Positions 38,520 through 46,857 of a stretch of DNA of 64,000 nucleotides are shown here, one piece after another; position 1 is the stretch's first letter, and every line of letters begins with the position of its first letter. The position numbers and the translations under genes were made by a program. Source of the DNA: Acidobacteriota bacterium (GTDB lineage: Bacteria; Acidobacteriota; Terriglobia; Bryobacterales; Bryobacteraceae); the NCBI GenBank assembly GCA_026393985.1, contig JAPKZB010000032.1, forward strand, positions 1-64,000, written 5' to 3'. The notes beneath the pieces are model-generated. The model searched no databases and was not told the origin of the DNA. It was given only the letters and a program-made list of their open reading frames with translations.

Positions 38520-39902
38520 ATGGGCGGTTTGGGTGGATTGCTCCTTTGTGTGTTGGCGGGATTTGGGTTGATGCGGGCGGTGTGGCCGGCGGCGCGGGGA
38601 TGGGGCGGGCACGATCCGCTGCGGTTGGCGATGGCGCCTTCGATGGGGCTGGGCCTTCTGTCGTTGGTCTATTTCGCGGTGCGGACGGTGGGCGGGGCCG
38701 GCGGCGGGATGGCGGTGGGGGCGTTTGCGGTGGTGGCGTTGGGATTGGCGGGGTTGGCGTGGTGGCGAGCGGCGGGAGCGGCGGCGGAGACGCGGGACTG
38801 GGCGAAGGGACCGGGATGGTTGTGGTGGATCTTCGGGGCGGTGGCGGGGATGGCCGCGTTGACGTTGGCGCTGATTCTGGTGGCGTCGCCGCACGGGGAG
38901 TGGGATGCGTGGTCCATCTGGAATTTACGGGCGCGTTTTTTGTTCCGGGCCGTGGAGGCGACGGCGCCATTCGACCCGCTGCTGAACTCGTCCCATCCGG
39001 ACTATCCGTTGCTGGTGCCGGCGTCAGTGGCGGGATTATGGACGTGGAACGGGGGGGAGGCGCAGTGGCTGGCGGCGGCGGTGGCGGTGGTGTTCTGGGC
39101 GAGCGCGGTGCTGGTGCCGGTGCTGGTGCTGGCGCGTCTGCGGAGCACGACGCTGGGATTGACGGCGGGATTGGCGCTGGCGGGGATGCCGCTGCTGACG
39201 CGGAACGCGAGCGCGATGTATGCCGACGTCGTAGTTGGTTACTTCTTTGCGGCGGCGGCGGGGCTGGGGCTGCTGGCGGTGGAGAAGGGCGCGGGGCGCG
39301 GGGCGGCGGCGCTGGCGGGGGCGGCGGCGGGATTGGGGGCGTGGTCCAAGAACGAAGGCTTGCTGTTTTGCGGGATTGTGGTGGTGACTTTTGTGGGAGT
39401 GGTGCGAAGCCGTGAGGAGTGGCGGGAGCGGTGGCAATTGGCCGGGGCGCTGGTGGCGGGGATGCTGGCGGTGCTCGCGTTTGTGGGCCATTTCAAGTAT
39501 CACTACGCGCCGGCGAATGATCTGGTGGCAGTGGGCAAAGGGGTGTCGATGGGGGCGCGGCTGTTGGACTTTTCGCGTTACTCGGCAACGTTTTGGGGCA
39601 TGGCGGAGGGTATCTTCCGATTTGGGGACTGGATGTTGCCTCCGGTGATTGTCTTTGGGGGCTGGTTGGCTTTGCAGGGGATACGAAAGATGGACCGGGG
39701 GATGGTTTTCTGGCCTTTTCTGGTGGGGAGCCTGCAGTTGTTCGGGTATCTGCTGGTGTATGTGGCCGGGTCGGAGCGGTTGGAGTGGCAGTTGGAGACG
39801 TCGGTGGAACGGCTGTTGCTGCAGATCTGGCCGGTGGCGGTGCTGGGGGTGTTGTATCTGGGCAAGGATTCTGCTGGAACGGAAAGGCGGGGCGGGCCGT
39901 AG
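38520..39902 (+). CDS. Polytopic membrane protein, GT-C glycosyltransferase-like
   Basis: A 460-aa protein with about 10-12 hydrophobic segments. After the third or so segment comes SPHGEWDAWSIWNLRARFLFR, an acidic loop like the first periplasmic loop of GT-C (PMT/ArnT-like) glycosyltransferases where a catalytic Asp sits; NSSHPDYPLLVP follows. Such enzymes transfer sugars from polyprenyl phosphates in the periplasm. The match is by topology and loop motif only, so the assignment is tentative. It starts at the base after the stop of the small membrane protein gene, implying coexpression. Confidence 0.6.
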   Translation: MGGLGGLLLCVLAGFGLMRAVWPAARGWGGHDPLRLAMAPSMGLGLLSLVYFAVRTVGGAGGGMAVGAFAVVALGLAGLAWWRAAGAAAETRDWAKGPGWLWWIFGAVAGMAALTLALILVASPHGEWDAWSIWNLRARFLFRAVEATAPFDPLLNSSHPDYPLLVPASVAGLWTWNGGEAQWLAAAVAVVFWASAVLVPVLVLARLRSTTLGLTAGLALAGMPLLTRNASAMYADVVVGYFFAAAAGLGLLAVEKGAGRGAAALAGAAAGLGAWSKNEGLLFCGIVVVTFVGVVRSREEWRERWQLAGALVAGMLAVLAFVGHFKYHYAPANDLVAVGKGVSMGARLLDFSRYSATFWGMAEGIFRFGDWMLPPVIVFGGWLALQGIRKMDRGMVFWPFLVGSLQLFGYLLVYVAGSERLEWQLETSVERLLLQIWPVAVLGVLYLGKDSAGTERRGGP

Positions 39903-39920
39903 AATAGGGGGAGGGTAACT

Positions 39921-40688
39921 ATGTTTCGGATCAACACGATGGTTCTGGCGATGAGCGCGTGCGGAGTGCTGGCGGCCGAGCCGTTGCCGTACCTGGTGGA
40001 CGCGGGGACGAAGATTCCGCTAGTGATGATTAACAGCGTTTCGACGCGTCACGCGGCCGAGGGGGACCGGTTGTATCTGGAGACCTCGTTTCCGATTCTG
40101 TCGAACGGGAAGATTGTGATCCCGCCGGGGAGTTATGTGGCTGGGACGATCACATCGGCCAAGCGGGGGGGACGGGTGAAGGGAAAGGCGGAGTTGTTTC
40201 TGCGTTTTGATTCGCTGACGCTGCCGAACGGGGTGACGCGGGATTTCCGGGCGCGGGTGGGCGGGATTGACGGTCGGTCTTCGCAGCAGTTGGACCGGAG
40301 TGAGGGCAAGATTACTGCCGAGGCGACCAAGGGAGCGGATGCGCGAACGGTGGGAGAGGGCGCGGCGGGCGGGGCGTCGATTGGGGTGATTGCGGGGAGT
40401 GTGTCGGGGCGACCGGGGATGGGAGCAGGGATTGGAGCGGCGGCGGGGGCGGCGGCGGGATTGATGGGGGTGCTGCTGACGCGGGGTCAGGATGTGGTTT
40501 TGGCGCGGGGGACGACGGTGGAGATGGTGTTGGACCGGGACCTACAGTTTACGGCGGCGGAGTTGGACTTTTCACAAGCGGGGGCGGCGCGGCGCCCGAT
40601 TGAGGAAGATGGGACGGCCGCCGGGGGCGGGCGGAACGGGTCGGTGCTGCCTGGACGACGGGGCGGCCTGGGGCCGCGGAACCCCTAA
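39921..40688 (+). CDS. Secreted glycine-zipper protein, function unknown
   Basis: A 255-aa protein with a signal peptide (MVLAMSACGVLAAE) and a beta-rich domain (GTKIPLVMINSVSTRHAAEGDRLYLET, VIPPGSYVAGTITSAKRGG, ELFLRFDSLTLPNG) similar in pattern to VirB10/TrbI-like C-terminal domains. A glycine-zipper membrane segment (GMGAGIGAAAGAAAGLMGV) follows, then VVLARGTTVEMVLDRDL and a low-complexity tail. GGGAGGG at 39908-39914 precedes the ATG. Resembles acidobacterial envelope proteins of unknown role. The region 40689-40835 after it contains only the short hairpin CTATCGCCGATAG before the next gene. Confidence 0.55.
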   Translation: MFRINTMVLAMSACGVLAAEPLPYLVDAGTKIPLVMINSVSTRHAAEGDRLYLETSFPILSNGKIVIPPGSYVAGTITSAKRGGRVKGKAELFLRFDSLTLPNGVTRDFRARVGGIDGRSSQQLDRSEGKITAEATKGADARTVGEGAAGGASIGVIAGSVSGRPGMGAGIGAAAGAAAGLMGVLLTRGQDVVLARGTTVEMVLDRDLQFTAAELDFSQAGAARRPIEEDGTAAGGGRNGSVLPGRRGGLGPRNP

Positions 40689-40835
40689 GGTTTTACTCCT
40701 AGGCTCTTGGCAAGGGCCTTAGTCCTTAAGGTTTAATCGCTTCACGAGTCCCTGCGAATGGAGCAAAAGTGCCGCTTTTTTGGGTCTTGCGGACTATTCT
40801 CCTTGGGGTCTATCGCCGATAGGATGGAGTAAGCG

Positions 40836-42815
40836 ATGGATTTAGGTGCCTTAGAACTGCAGATCTTTGTGAGCCTCGTGGTGGTTCTCGGTTCGGCGTT
40901 TGTTGCGTTGGTTTGCGACTACCTGAAGGGCAACAACGAGCAACTGCGAGAGCGGAACATTGAGTTGCGGGTGCGGACGGAGGAGCGGGAGCGGTTTGCG
41001 ATTCTGAATCCATCGGCATGGTTATCGCAGTTCCGGGGTCGTCCGTCTGCGGTGGCGGAGTCTGATCCGGTGGAGCGACCGGTGTCGGCGGAGTCGGTGA
41101 TGCGATCGCACGCGCCGGCGGAGAGACTGGCGCAGGTTGCCGAACGGGAAGTGGAGTTGATGAGCCGCGTTGGCCGGAGCGAGGGTGACTTGGCGGAGGC
41201 GCCGCCGGTGGCAGGCTTTGATGTTTCCGCGCGTCGGCGGTCGCGACAGAAGCGGGGAGTGGAGAGCGAGCCGGGGAGTGAGGCGCGAGAGAACTCGTAT
41301 GACTGGGTGCGCCCGGAGGTGATGGCGCGGGTGGCTCGGAAGGCGGGCCGGGGTCAGCGGGAAGCCGAAGAGGAGACCGCGCCGAGTTTCGTCGGCGGGG
41401 ACTTAGTTGGGCAGCCTGTACCGGTGCCTAGTATGGCGGCCGACGAAGAGAGTGCTGGCGAAGAGAGTGCTGGCGAGGAGAGGCGGGCCGAGACAGTGGC
41501 GCAGGCACGGTTTGCGGGAACGCCGCCTGTGATTATGCTGCGTCCGCTGCCGGCGATCAAGCTGGCCGAGGAGTTGGAGCGGGTGGCGGGGCCGGTGGAG
41601 CTGGAGCCGGCTACGAGTCAGCTCCTTGAAGAAGTGATTGCGGCGAGTGCGGCCAAGCCGATGGCGCCGGTGGTGGTGGCGGCGGGACCTGTGGTAGAAC
41701 CCGTGGTGGAAGCGGAGGCTATAGCGAAGGCGCAGGTTGTGGAAGTGGTCCACGAGCCGGAGCCGCTGCAGGAGGAGGAAGCCGAGAGCGAGGCGGCGTT
41801 GCCGGTCTTGGTGGCGGCCACACCGGTGGTGAGGGAGGAGGGGGAAGCGCCGCGGGCGAGCGCACCGGCGGTTGCCCCGGTCGTAGCGTTGGAACCGTCG
41901 GCTGGGCCGGTATTGGAGCCGGTGTTGGAGCCGGTGTTTGTGTCGTCTCAGTATGCTGGTTCGGCTTTGGCGGAGGCGGTATCGGCGGCGCGGCAGTTGG
42001 ATGGTGAGGAGCGGTCAATTCCCGTGCCGGAGGAGCCGGTCTATGCCATACCTTCTGCTGCGGCAGAAGCGGTTGTGCTGCCCTCGAGCACCGGTTTTCC
42101 GGCGGATACTCCCTACGCGGCTGAGGCCGAGACGCCGGCATACAATTGGTCTAGTCCGGAGTACGCGGTGACTCCAGGGGCGGCGGCCTCCTACGAGCCG
42201 TTTGAGGGCGGCGGCTACGCCGCGGCGCCGACGCAGATACCGGATTTCGCGACAGGGGCAATGGCCCCGCCGGATCTGACGGCAGTGGAGTCTGCGAGCA
42301 TTGCTGTTGGATCGAAGGCTAATGAGTTGCCGGAGTTGCTGCTGCCGGCAGGTATGCAGGATCAGGCGACCTATCGGCGGTTACTTGAGATGCCGAATCC
42401 GATGAGTGGTATTGTGATCTCGATCAGCATTAACGAATTCAACCAGTTGAAGAGCGCAACGGGAGAAGAGGCGTTGACGACCCTGATGGACTCGGTCGAG
42501 GTACTGATGGGGTCGATGATCCGGGACAGCGATTTCGGGGTCAAGGCGGGGGCTGATCAGTGGATATTTGTATATTCCATTGATGAGAATGGTTTTTCTC
42601 AGCGGCGGGTGGCGGGTTTGTCGGAGAAGTTATGGGATTTCCAGCTGCGGCACCTTGGGCAGAGTAACATCAGCTTCAGTTGGGCGGCGGTGAACGTGCA
42701 TGACGAGCGGTTCAGTGATGGGGTGGGCGCGGCGGTGGAGCGGATGGAAGCTTCACGGCGGGGTGGCGCGAAGAAGTCCGGGGGCGACCGGGCGCGGCTG
42801 GTGGCGAACGGCTAA
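40836..42815 (+). CDS. Membrane-anchored low-complexity protein with degenerate C-terminal GGDEF domain
   Basis: A 659-aa protein. One N-terminal membrane segment (LQIFVSLVVVLGSAFVALV), a short coiled region, a long Ala/Val/Glu/Pro-rich linker (about 60-500, including a 15-bp repeat EESAG-EESAG around residue 205), and a C-terminal domain (about 515-640) with the GGDEF fold outline: GIVISISINEFNQLKSATGEE, SDFGVKAGADQWIFVYSID, NISFSWAAVNVH. The signature GG-D/E-EF is replaced by GADQW, so cyclic-di-GMP synthesis is not expected; it may bind nucleotide or act as a structural module. GGATGGAGTAAGCG precedes the ATG. Convergent with UPF0182, 4 bases apart. Confidence 0.65.
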   Translation: MDLGALELQIFVSLVVVLGSAFVALVCDYLKGNNEQLRERNIELRVRTEERERFAILNPSAWLSQFRGRPSAVAESDPVERPVSAESVMRSHAPAERLAQVAEREVELMSRVGRSEGDLAEAPPVAGFDVSARRRSRQKRGVESEPGSEARENSYDWVRPEVMARVARKAGRGQREAEEETAPSFVGGDLVGQPVPVPSMAADEESAGEESAGEERRAETVAQARFAGTPPVIMLRPLPAIKLAEELERVAGPVELEPATSQLLEEVIAASAAKPMAPVVVAAGPVVEPVVEAEAIAKAQVVEVVHEPEPLQEEEAESEAALPVLVAATPVVREEGEAPRASAPAVAPVVALEPSAGPVLEPVLEPVFVSSQYAGSALAEAVSAARQLDGEERSIPVPEEPVYAIPSAAAEAVVLPSSTGFPADTPYAAEAETPAYNWSSPEYAVTPGAAASYEPFEGGGYAAAPTQIPDFATGAMAPPDLTAVESASIAVGSKANELPELLLPAGMQDQATYRRLLEMPNPMSGIVISISINEFNQLKSATGEEALTTLMDSVEVLMGSMIRDSDFGVKAGADQWIFVYSIDENGFSQRRVAGLSEKLWDFQLRHLGQSNISFSWAAVNVHDERFSDGVGAAVERMEASRRGGAKKSGGDRARLVANG

Positions 42816-42819
42816 GGGG

Positions 42820-45606
42820 TCACTTGCGCAGTTCGCTTTCGATGGCCTCGAGTTCGCGGCCGGCTTCGGCCCATTTACCTTGGGAAGTGAGTTGGCGATA
42901 GCGGTCCATGCGTTGCCGCAGGGATTGGAGACGGGTGCGGGGGTCAGCGGCCTCGGCAGGGGCGGGCACGGCGCCGGAGGGCGGTGGCGTTTCCTTGGAG
43001 TCGCGCGGCGGCGCTGGTGAGCTGGCGTTGAGTTCGGCGAGAGCCTGTTCGTAGGTATCGGTGTAGATGAGGCGATTGCCGACCGCGATGACCACCTTTT
43101 TGAGCTGCGGCATGCGGGCTTGACTGGCCTGGAGGTAGAAGGGTTGGGCGAAGAGGAACTTGTTGTCGACGGGCAGGACGGTCATTTGGCCGCGGAGGAC
43201 GCGGGAGCCCTGCTGGTTCCAGAGGGTGAGGTCCTTCGAGATGTTCTGGTCCTGGTTGATGCGGGACTCGATTTGCATGGGTCCGTAGAAGAGCTGCTCT
43301 TTGGGGAGTTCGAGGAAGGCGAGTTCGCCGAGGTGGGCGCCGTCGCCGCGGCCGATCATCATGCCGATGAGATTGTCTTTACCGCGGGGGGTGAAGGGTA
43401 GCATGAGGAGGAACTCGGGTCCGGCGGATTCGTCGCCGGGCAAGTCGGCGAGGGCGTAGACGGGGGCCATGGAGGATTTTCCGGAGGAGTTATCGGGGAC
43501 GAAATCGTCGGATGTGTTGAGGCGGGAGGGGGCGGAGCCCTGGCGGTTGGCGATGTCCCAGACGTCGACTTTGTTGTAGAAGGCTTCGGCGTCCTGCATG
43601 TGGAAGGTGAGATGGACTTCGGCCTGGATGCGGAATAGCCACTCGGGGTAGCGGGCGTGTTCGCGAAGTTCGGCGGGCATGGCCGCGGCGGGTTTGAGGA
43701 GGCTGGGGTAGAGTTGGCGCCAGGCGAGGATGATGGGGTCCTGGTCGTCAAAGACGTAGAGGTTGGTCTCGCCGGAGTAGGCGTCGACGGTGGCTTTGAC
43801 GGCGTTGCGGACGTAGTTGATGCGGCCGGCGGTGCGGGTGCGGACAGGGAAGGAGTAAGGATGGGAGTTGGAGGTGGTGTAGCCGTCGGCCATCCAGACG
43901 AGGCGGCCTTCTCTGGTGAGGACGAGATAGGGGTCTTCGTCCCAGGTGAGGAAGCCGGCGAGGGTTTCAAGGCGAGCGCCGACGCGGCGATGGATCATCA
44001 TGCGGCTATCGGGCTGGAGGGAGCCGGTGAGGACGATGTTGGGGTCGGTGTAGGCGATGGCGGCGATGAGGCGCATGGCGAACGATCCGATGAGGAAGCC
44101 GCCCTGGCCGTCGTAATGGTTGTGGACGTTGTCGGAGCCGGAGGGGTAGTTGAATTCGGGCTGGGCGGTGCGGACGAAGACGGGTTCATGGGCGACTTCG
44201 CCGTAGTAGATTTCGGGGCGGGTGAGCTTCATGCCGGGGACGGTGACTTTGGGCGGGGCGTCCTGGATGAAGAGGTTCGGGAGACCGTCGACGGTGATTT
44301 TGTTGGCGTCAGCGGCGACGATGCCGTAGCCGTGGGTGTAGACGACGTGGCGGTTGGGCCAGCGGTTGCGGGCCTCGCCGAGTTGCTGGATGTCGAGTTC
44401 GCGGGGGGTGAGCATGACCTGTTGGAGCTTGCCGTTGATGCGGTAGCGGTCGACGTCGGTATCGACGTAGCTGTAGGGGCGGAGGGGCTGGATCTGGCTG
44501 ACGGTATCGTGGAAGGCTTGCCAGTCCCAGAGGCGAACGTTGTTGAGCAGGTCGCGGTGCTTGTTGGCGTCGAGGGCGGTGTCGAGATTGGCGCGGAAGA
44601 GTTTGGGTTTGGCTGAGCCCTGAAGCTGATAGGCTTGGCGGGTGGCATCCATGTGGTGCTGGATGAAGGGGCGCTGGAGGGTGAGTTCGTTGGGCTTGAC
44701 GTAGACGGAGTTGATGAGGCCGGGCACGACACTTTGAATGGGGAGGACGACGAGGGCAGCGAGGGCGGATTTGCCGCGCCCGATGGCGACGAGGGCGGCG
44801 GCGACGAGGGTGGCGCCGACAAGGAGCCAGTTGAGAGGGATGCGGACGTTGGCGGCGATGTAGTCGACGCCGGTCATGAAGGTGTGGTCTTCGTAGGTGA
44901 GGTCGTAGCGGTTGAGGAAGAGGTGAGCGGCGAGTGCGGTGAGGGTGAGAGCGGCGAGGGTGCGGGTGCCGGTGCTGACGCCGTTGAAATTCTGCCAGTC
45001 AATTTCGAACTGGCCGGGGGCGACGGTGCGGAACAGGGAGCGGGCGGACCACGCCTGGCTGACGGCGAAGTGGACCAGAGTGGCGGCGGCGAGGGTGGCG
45101 ACGGCGAAGGAGGCGAGGGATTCGAGGAAGGGGAGGGCGAAGAAGTAGAAGGTGATGGGCTGGCCGAAGAAGGGGTCGGTGGGGCCGGCGGGGGCGGCGG
45201 AGTGGCGACTGGCGAAGTAACGAGCGGCGTCCCAACTGGAGAAGGCGACGGTGGAGAGGATCCAGCCGAGAACGAGGGCGCCGAGGGTGGCGAGTTTGGC
45301 GTAGAGGGGATGGCGGCGGAGGGAGGCTCCGGCGGCTTTCATGCCGCGAGCATTGGCGACCCAGAGGATGACGAAGGCGAGGAGGCCGGCGGCGAGGTGG
45401 GGTCCGGTTTGGTAGTAGAACTGGGCCCACCAGGCTTCGGTTTGGCCGACTTCGGCCCACCATTCGTAGTCGATGATGGTGCGGCAGATGGCGGTAGCGC
45501 TGAAGAGAGTGGCCAGGAGGATGGCGAGGAGGGTGCCTTTGCCCCAGCCCGCGTGGCGGGGGCGTCCGCTGAATGCGTCTTCGATGTCGATGGTGGAGTT
45601 CGCCAT
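42820..45606 (-). CDS. UPF0182 family membrane protein
   Basis: A 928-aa protein of the UPF0182 (COG1615) family: seven or so N-terminal membrane segments (LLAILLATLFSATAICRTII, AAGLLAFVILWVAN and further) with the characteristic YEWWAEVGQTEAWWAQFYYQ, then a large extracytoplasmic domain (HHMDATRQAYQLQ, QIQPLRPYSYVDTDVDRYRING, LPFTPRGKDNLIGMMIGR) and a C-terminal tail. Length is normal. The family is widespread but its function is undetermined. Monocistronic; the preceding 45607-45733 gap holds repeat DNA of the neighbouring decayed locus. Confidence 0.92.
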   Translation of the reverse strand: MANSTIDIEDAFSGRPRHAGWGKGTLLAILLATLFSATAICRTIIDYEWWAEVGQTEAWWAQFYYQTGPHLAAGLLAFVILWVANARGMKAAGASLRRHPLYAKLATLGALVLGWILSTVAFSSWDAARYFASRHSAAPAGPTDPFFGQPITFYFFALPFLESLASFAVATLAAATLVHFAVSQAWSARSLFRTVAPGQFEIDWQNFNGVSTGTRTLAALTLTALAAHLFLNRYDLTYEDHTFMTGVDYIAANVRIPLNWLLVGATLVAAALVAIGRGKSALAALVVLPIQSVVPGLINSVYVKPNELTLQRPFIQHHMDATRQAYQLQGSAKPKLFRANLDTALDANKHRDLLNNVRLWDWQAFHDTVSQIQPLRPYSYVDTDVDRYRINGKLQQVMLTPRELDIQQLGEARNRWPNRHVVYTHGYGIVAADANKITVDGLPNLFIQDAPPKVTVPGMKLTRPEIYYGEVAHEPVFVRTAQPEFNYPSGSDNVHNHYDGQGGFLIGSFAMRLIAAIAYTDPNIVLTGSLQPDSRMMIHRRVGARLETLAGFLTWDEDPYLVLTREGRLVWMADGYTTSNSHPYSFPVRTRTAGRINYVRNAVKATVDAYSGETNLYVFDDQDPIILAWRQLYPSLLKPAAAMPAELREHARYPEWLFRIQAEVHLTFHMQDAEAFYNKVDVWDIANRQGSAPSRLNTSDDFVPDNSSGKSSMAPVYALADLPGDESAGPEFLLMLPFTPRGKDNLIGMMIGRGDGAHLGELAFLELPKEQLFYGPMQIESRINQDQNISKDLTLWNQQGSRVLRGQMTVLPVDNKFLFAQPFYLQASQARMPQLKKVVIAVGNRLIYTDTYEQALAELNASSPAPPRDSKETPPPSGAVPAPAEAADPRTRLQSLRQRMDRYRQLTSQGKWAEAGRELEAIESELRK

Positions 45607-45667
45607 AGGGGTACGTCTTTAGTGTAGTCCTGGCTGGAGGCGATGGCGGTGGTGTCGCCGGGTTAGC

Positions 45668-46110
45668 TTCGGTCCTTGGGGTGTTTCCTCTAAGATTTCG
45701 TTTTTTCACTGGCTTAGCCGCGAAGGAACGCACTCATACGGGTTCTGGGGCCAGGCAGAGGCCGGCGCCGGGGGATTGGCTTCGGTCGCTGCCTTCCGGG
45801 GTAGTTTTCTTACTATTTGCAATGGTTTGCGGGGTAGTAGAGATCCAGAGAGCGACCTTGGTTTTCGGCGGGGCGACTGCGGGCGGGAAGGTGCAGCACC
45901 AGCCGGCGAGCTGGCTTCGGTCGTTAGCGGCGGGGGTGGTTTGCTTATTGTTTATAACGGGTTGCGGGGTTTTGGAAATCTCGGGGCGCGCAGCGGGTTG
46001 GGCGATGGGGGAGATTTCCGGGACGGCGGTTTCAGCCCTGGGCGCGGCGGCGACGGGTTGGACGGTGGAGCACCAGCCGGCGAGTTGGCTTCGGTCGTTG
46101 GCAGCCGGGG
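45668..46110 (-). repeat. Tandem repeat (about 135 bp unit) at the 3' end of the second orphan-family locus
   Basis: The core TTCGGTCG, the complement of CGACCGAA in the 5.2-5.7 kb repeat, recurs at 46090, 45916, 45781 and, degenerate, 45668; in gene direction the intervals are 174, 135 and 113 bases. The first three units are in frame and encode AANDRSQLAGWC twice and a variant GSDRSQSPG; the last is beyond the stop. The first two intervals nearly equal those at the other locus (170 and 136), so the repeat structure predates divergence of the two copies. Confidence 0.75.
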
Positions 46111-46566
46111 TGGTTTGCTGAGCGTTTACAACGGGTTGCAGTAATTCGGGAGTTTCCGGCGCTTCGAGGGCGCGGGCGAGGATCCTCTTTATTTTGTTGT
46201 ATTCGAGGCGGGGGATCACCGGCGGCTTGAGTTGGCGGGTGTACTTGGCATTGGCGCTTAGGCGGTTGGCGGCCGCCCTATGAATTTCGCAGGCGGCGGC
46301 GTGGGTTAAGCCGGGGTATTGGTCTTCGCGGGCGCCGTCGAGGCAGGTCTCCATTTCGAGAGTCTGGAGACGGGAGTTGCGGAGCGGGCGCCACTGGGCG
46401 TCGATGGGGAGTTGGACGATGCCGACTTCGAGCCGGTTGGTGGGGGCTACGTCGTCGTGGTACTCGGCGTCGTCTTCCCCGGCGAGGAGGGCGAGACCGG
46501 GGGCGTGGCTGAGGTTGATTGCGGCGCGGTGGACCTGTTTTGCCTGGGGCCGATTTGGTCGGGTAT
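45734..46566 (-). pseudogene. Decayed paralog of the orphan gene at 4547-5371
   Basis: In the position of the start codon, after a leader almost identical to that at 4441-4546, is ATA (46566-46564) followed by CCCGACCAA where the intact copy has ATGACCGACCAA. A frameshift follows within about 20 bases. In the second frame the family core is readable: AAINLSHAPGLALLAGEDD, PTNRLEVGIVQLPIDAQW, RLQTLEMETCLDG, then a helical part and the NDRSQLAGW repeats to the stop at 45734. A 206-residue open frame from ATG 46354 remains and could still be translated, but it lacks the conserved N-terminus. Loss of the start plus frameshift argues for a pseudogene. Confidence 0.65.
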
Positions 46567-46670
46567 CGGAATTCTCCCCAAGGAAGCAGAAAACGCCCTG
46601 ACGGGTTGGCCAGTCAGGACGTAGGGTTCCTTGTCTGCTTGGACTGTAGCATGGAAGGACCAGATTTCCG
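46567..46670 (-). promoter_or_regulatory. Structured leader A2, close copy of the leader at 4441-4546
   Basis: Reading on the minus strand: an extended -10 TGCTACAGT (TACAGT at 46648-46643), then ACGTCCTGAC (46622-46613), a 10-base loop, GTCAGGGCGT (46602-46593) and TTTT-C-T-rich sequence, then GAGAATTCCG before the mutated start. The stem is ten pairs with one G-U. Sequence matches the other copy from CCGGAAAT through AGTCCAAGCAGA and around the hairpin, although the gene behind it is broken. The gap to the divergent gene at 46858 (46671-46857) shows nothing else I can name. Confidence 0.6.
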
Positions 46671-46857
46671 GGGGGTGACGGGGGGTGAAAAACTTGGTTA
46701 AGTGTCTTGGAATGATGGGGCTGGGAATTATTCTTTCAGGTTGTGAAGCCGGTTGGAAGACAGCGACTAACTCGGTGGGGTGACACGGCGGGGTGGCTAC
46801 GCTGGTAGGATGTTGGGTTCGCGCGTGGCGCGAAAGTCTGCGGAGAGGCATAGGCGA

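Noticed and set aside
40689-40835. Cyclic-di-GMP riboswitch before the degenerate GGDEF gene
   Set aside because: Only a 5-bp hairpin is evident; I could not find the conserved riboswitch core.
40836-42815. Active diguanylate cyclase
   Set aside because: The signature motif is GADQW, lacking the residues needed for catalysis.
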